Assembly: GCA_021797265.1 (NCBI GenBank)
Contig: JAJZZZ010000076.1
Span: forward strand, 1 to 7,217
Direction: 5' to 3'
From: Thermoplasmata archaeon
GTDB taxonomy: Archaea > Thermoplasmatota > Thermoplasmata > Thermoplasmatales > Thermoplasmataceae
DNA: 7,217 nucleotides
In this document: positions 5,543 to 7,217 of the stretch, one piece after another
Layout: the number at the start of each line of letters is the position of its first letter
How positions within the stretch are numbered: the first letter of the stretch is position 1
Program-made: the position numbers and the translations under genes
Notes under the pieces: generated by a model
Seen by the model: only the letters and a program-made list of their open reading frames with translations
Told to the model about the DNA's origin: nothing
Databases searched by the model: none

Positions 5543-5555
5543 AAATATCTATATT
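5543..5555 (+). promoter_or_regulatory. TATA box of tpiA
   Basis: AAATATCTATATT has its centre about 28 bases before GTG 5577, the start of triosephosphate isomerase, and 24 bases before an out-of-frame ATG at 5573. No Shine-Dalgarno lies before the GTG, so the message is expected to be leaderless. Confidence 0.55.
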
Positions 5556-5576
5556 GCATCGGTTCCTCATCCATGA

Positions 5577-6245
5577 GTGCAAAATCCTGAAAATACTGTG
5601 ATAATCAATCTTAAACATTACCGGCAATCATCTTCAGCACATGCTGAGAGGTTTATTGAAGGATTCGTGGGGATGGATACTGTTCCTGGAGTAAGGATTA
5701 TCTTTGCCCTGAATCCCATTGATCTGAGGCTTGCCTCATCTTTTCCTGAGTTTGAGTTCTACAGCCAGCACGTTGACCCTGTGGAATATGGGGCACATAC
5801 CGGCCAGTTTTCACCCCAGTCTCTGTTGGATCTTGGGATTACAGGCACCATACTCAACCATTCTGAAAGGCGGATACCAGAGGATGTTCTGAGGAAGACT
5901 GTGGACCTCTCCAGAAGATGCGGACTGAGGACTGTTGTCTGCTGCGAAAATGCCACCGAGGCCTCCAGATTTGCCGCAATGAAACCTGACTGGATCGCGT
6001 ATGAACCCCCCGAGCTAATAGGAGGGAACGTATCGGTGACAACTTCAAGACCTGAGATCATTTCAGATGTCGTGGACACCTGCAGCCGATCAGGTGTGGC
6101 TGTGATCGTCGGTGCCGGGGTAAAAACTTCCAGTGATTATAGAACAAGCCTGAAACTGGGCGCAAATGGCGTTCTCATAGCTTCCGGCATAATTCTTGCA
6201 ATGGAACCTGCAAAGACGTTAAGTTCATTAATTGAGAATCAATGA
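5577..6245 (+). CDS. tpiA: Triosephosphate isomerase, archaeal type
   Basis: The enzyme interconverts glyceraldehyde 3-phosphate and dihydroxyacetone phosphate in central carbon metabolism. The 222-residue length is typical of the short archaeal form rather than the roughly 250 residues of bacterial and eukaryotic enzymes. Catalytic residues are visible: Lys13 in INLKHY, His95 in NHSERR and Glu143 in YEPPELIGG. Other signatures are QHVDPVEYGAHTG (about 64-76), which lies at the active-site rim, and the phosphate-binding segments GAGVKT (179-184) and GVLIASG (198-204). The GTG start puts the catalytic lysine at its usual distance from the N-terminus and fits a leaderless transcript from the TATA box at 5543-5555. 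The stop codon is embedded in the ribosome binding site of the downstream membrane-protein gene, so the two form an operon. I see nothing missing from the fold. Confidence 0.96.
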   Translation: MQNPENTVIINLKHYRQSSSAHAERFIEGFVGMDTVPGVRIIFALNPIDLRLASSFPEFEFYSQHVDPVEYGAHTGQFSPQSLLDLGITGTILNHSERRIPEDVLRKTVDLSRRCGLRTVVCCENATEASRFAAMKPDWIAYEPPELIGGNVSVTTSRPEIISDVVDTCSRSGVAVIVGAGVKTSSDYRTSLKLGANGVLIASGIILAMEPAKTLSSLIENQ

Positions 6246-6250
6246 GGTGA
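6243..6250 (+). promoter_or_regulatory. Ribosome binding site overlapping the tpiA stop codon
   Basis: TGAGGTGA begins with the TGA stop of tpiA and contains GAGGTGA, a strong match to the 16S 3' end. It lies 7 bases before ATG 6258, which fixes that start and couples translation of the two genes. Confidence 0.65.
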
Positions 6251-6257
6251 AGTATTC

Positions 6258-6938
6258 ATGCCAAAGCCTAAGGAAACCACTCCATTATTTGAAGAGCCTG
6301 AGTTTGATGAAGTGGAGTATATAAGATCAGAAAGAAACAGATCCGTAATCGTGATGTTCATATTCCTCATAGGGGCCCTTGCCGGACTTCTGGCAGGATA
6401 TCTGCAGCTCATCGGTTACACCTATCTGTCCGTGCTGCTCTTTTTCGTTATAGCCATATTTCTGGGAAAAATTCTCACATCCATGGGTTTCAAGCTCCCG
6501 CAAAGGACCTCCCACAAGGCAATAAATTACCTCATATTCTTCGCTGTGTTCCTGCTGTTCTGGATAATCTTCCTGAACCCCCCGGTTCACACTGTATCTG
6601 CTCCACAGGTGGTGAACGTTCAGGCCCTGTATAATGGACACTATGTCACCATGACATCCACGTCGAATATATACGAAATAAATACAAGCCTGACCAGTGT
6701 CCCGTACATGGTGCATATGAGCTACAGGTACAATTTCACTGTGACTTCCCTTACTTATGCCACAAGTGGGGTGAGCCCTGCTGCTGTTAAGGATTTCCAC
6801 CAGATTGGAGACAACGTCTATTTCAATCAGACCATTATACCCACCAACGGGCAGTATTATTTCTATGTACACTGGCAAAGTTCCCATGTTTCAGTGAACA
6901 ATCCGGTGGAGTTCATCTTCAGGCCAACGGTCTCCTGA
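6258..6938 (+). CDS. Three-helix membrane protein with large extracytoplasmic domain
   Basis: The family is not recognised. The 226-residue protein has an acidic cytoplasmic N-terminus (residues 1-28, FEEPEFDEVEY), three membrane helices (about 29-50, 53-73 and 89-107) and a C-terminal domain of about 120 residues. That topology places the C-terminal domain outside. It is rich in Thr, Ser, Tyr and beta-strand patterns (YYFYVHWQSSHVSV) and holds N-glycosylation sequons at Asn142, 159 and 190, which agrees with an outside location. The region between helices two and three is short and basic (KLPQRTSHK), as expected for a cytoplasmic loop. It is transcribed with tpiA, with 12 bases between the genes and a strong Shine-Dalgarno. 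The link with a glycolytic enzyme need not be functional. It resembles the protein at 4342-4857 in general surface-protein character, not in sequence. Confidence 0.82.
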   Translation: MPKPKETTPLFEEPEFDEVEYIRSERNRSVIVMFIFLIGALAGLLAGYLQLIGYTYLSVLLFFVIAIFLGKILTSMGFKLPQRTSHKAINYLIFFAVFLLFWIIFLNPPVHTVSAPQVVNVQALYNGHYVTMTSTSNIYEINTSLTSVPYMVHMSYRYNFTVTSLTYATSGVSPAAVKDFHQIGDNVYFNQTIIPTNGQYYFYVHWQSSHVSVNNPVEFIFRPTVS

Positions 6939-6956
6939 TTCAAGGAAACTGTGGAA

Positions 6957-6967
6957 AAAAAATTAAA
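6957..6967 (+). promoter_or_regulatory. TATA box of the tRNA-Gly gene
   Basis: An A-rich element (AAAAAATTAAA) is centred about 29 bases before the tRNA 5' end at 6991, the usual archaeal spacing for a stable RNA gene with little or no 5' leader. Confidence 0.45.
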
Positions 6968-6990
6968 CCTGTGTATGTTGCCGTAGGGAA

Positions 6991-7065
6991 GCAGGTGTAG
7001 TGTAGTCTGGTCTAGCACGAGAGCCTTCCAAGCTTTCGACCCGGGTCCAAATCCCGGCACCTGCA
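6991..7065 (+). tRNA. tRNA-Gly, anticodon UCC
   Basis: A full cloverleaf can be folded. The acceptor stem GCAGGTG (6991-6997) pairs perfectly with CACCTGC (7058-7064), with discriminator A at 7065. The D stem GTGT pairs with GCAC (7015-7018) and its loop holds the G18-G19 pair (7009-7010). The anticodon stem 7020-7024 pairs with 7032-7036 around CTTCCAA, giving anticodon TCC at 7027-7029. The T stem CCGGG pairs with CCCGG around TCCAAAT. There is no intron and no encoded CCA (CTA follows). The T loop has C rather than T at position 55, which is unusual. It reads GGA and, by wobble, GGG codons. A TATA element precedes it. Confidence 0.95.
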
Positions 7066-7095
7066 CTATCAGAGATTATTCAAATTGTGCCTGAG

Positions 7096-7104
7096 AAATA
7101 TTTA
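7096..7104 (+). promoter_or_regulatory. TATA box of the histidine ammonia-lyase gene
   Basis: AAATATTTA has its centre 29 bases before ATG 7129, and no Shine-Dalgarno of normal strength precedes the start, so the transcript is probably leaderless or has a leader of a few bases. The element shows that this gene has its own promoter separate from the tRNA. Confidence 0.5.
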
Positions 7105-7128
7105 ACGCATGGTAAACAATCTAGAGGC

Positions 7129-7217
7129 ATGTTAATAATTGATGGATCATCTCTGACGATTGAAGATATTTTCAAGGTTGCCAGCAAAGGCGAAAAAGTC
7201 GAAATATCAGATGAGGC
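7129..7217 (+). CDS. hutH: Histidine ammonia-lyase, N-terminal fragment cut by the window edge
   Basis: Only the first 29 residues are present. They begin MLIIDGSSLTIEDIFKVA and continue KGEKVEISDEA, which closely match the start of histidine ammonia-lyase (family pattern: LDGxSLTLEDVxxVAR, then xVxLSDEA). The enzyme removes ammonia from histidine to give urocanate, the first step of histidine breakdown, and works as a cytosolic homotetramer. Its catalytic MIO group, made from an Ala-Ser-Gly triad, lies downstream of the window and cannot be checked. Thermoplasma species are known to carry a histidine degradation pathway, which fits the inferred host. Related aromatic amino acid lyases share this N-terminus in part, so phenylalanine or tyrosine ammonia-lyase is a remote alternative. 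Confidence 0.8.
   Translation, partial: MLIIDGSSLTIEDIFKVASKGEKVEISDE

Noticed and set aside
6327..6887. 186-codon open frame on the minus strand
   Set aside because: It is entirely antisense to the three-helix membrane protein, which has a strong ribosome binding site, clear membrane helices and outside sequons. The minus frame shows no coherent domain.
1..7217. CRISPR array, insertion sequence or integrated element at the tRNA-Gly gene
   Set aside because: There are no regularly spaced direct repeats, no transposase or integrase, and no duplicated tRNA 3' end within the window. The tRNA is followed directly by hutH with its own promoter.

Overview
The window looks like a chromosomal stretch from an acidophilic, Thermoplasmatales-like archaeon. 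The evidence is a short archaeal-type triosephosphate isomerase, a tRNA-Gly gene without an encoded CCA end, TATA boxes placed about 25 bases before start codons (leaderless or near-leaderless mRNAs), GGAGGTGA-type ribosome binding sites on internal operon genes, surface proteins rich in N-glycosylation sequons, and the first codons of a histidine ammonia-lyase (known in Thermoplasma). The assignment to the order is inference; an archaeal origin is well supported.

Layout. (1) 2-814: 3' part of a Gfo/Idh/MocA sugar-type oxidoreductase, convergent with (2) an unrecognised 159-residue protein at 844-1323 on the minus strand. A strong hairpin sits between them. (3) 1441-3318: a regulated-looking promoter with three inverted repeats, followed by a YeeE/YedE sulfur-compound transporter, a 78-residue two-helix membrane protein and a DsrE-family sulfur-relay protein. 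This is the most interesting part of the window: a compact candidate sulfur import and sulfur handling operon with a substituted cysteine position in the transporter and a missing canonical start codon on the DsrE gene. (4) 3438-4322: an orphan D12-class DNA adenine methyltransferase with an in-frame ATG-ACC-TGA just upstream of its start. (5) 4342-5343, minus strand: a small acidic, helix-rich cytosolic protein followed by a glycosylated-looking membrane-anchored surface protein. (6) 5577-6938: tpiA and a tightly coupled membrane protein with a large outward-facing domain. (7) 6991-7065: tRNA-Gly(UCC) with an unusual C55. (8) 7129-7217: the start of hutH, cut by the window edge.

The genes are a mixture of central metabolism (tpiA, hutH, oxidoreductase), sulfur handling and lineage-specific surface proteins. 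No CRISPR array, insertion sequence, integrase or restriction endonuclease is visible. The transport-relay operon is a plausible but unproven functional unit: membrane entry by the YeeE-like protein, an unknown small partner, and cytosolic transfer by the DsrE-like protein.
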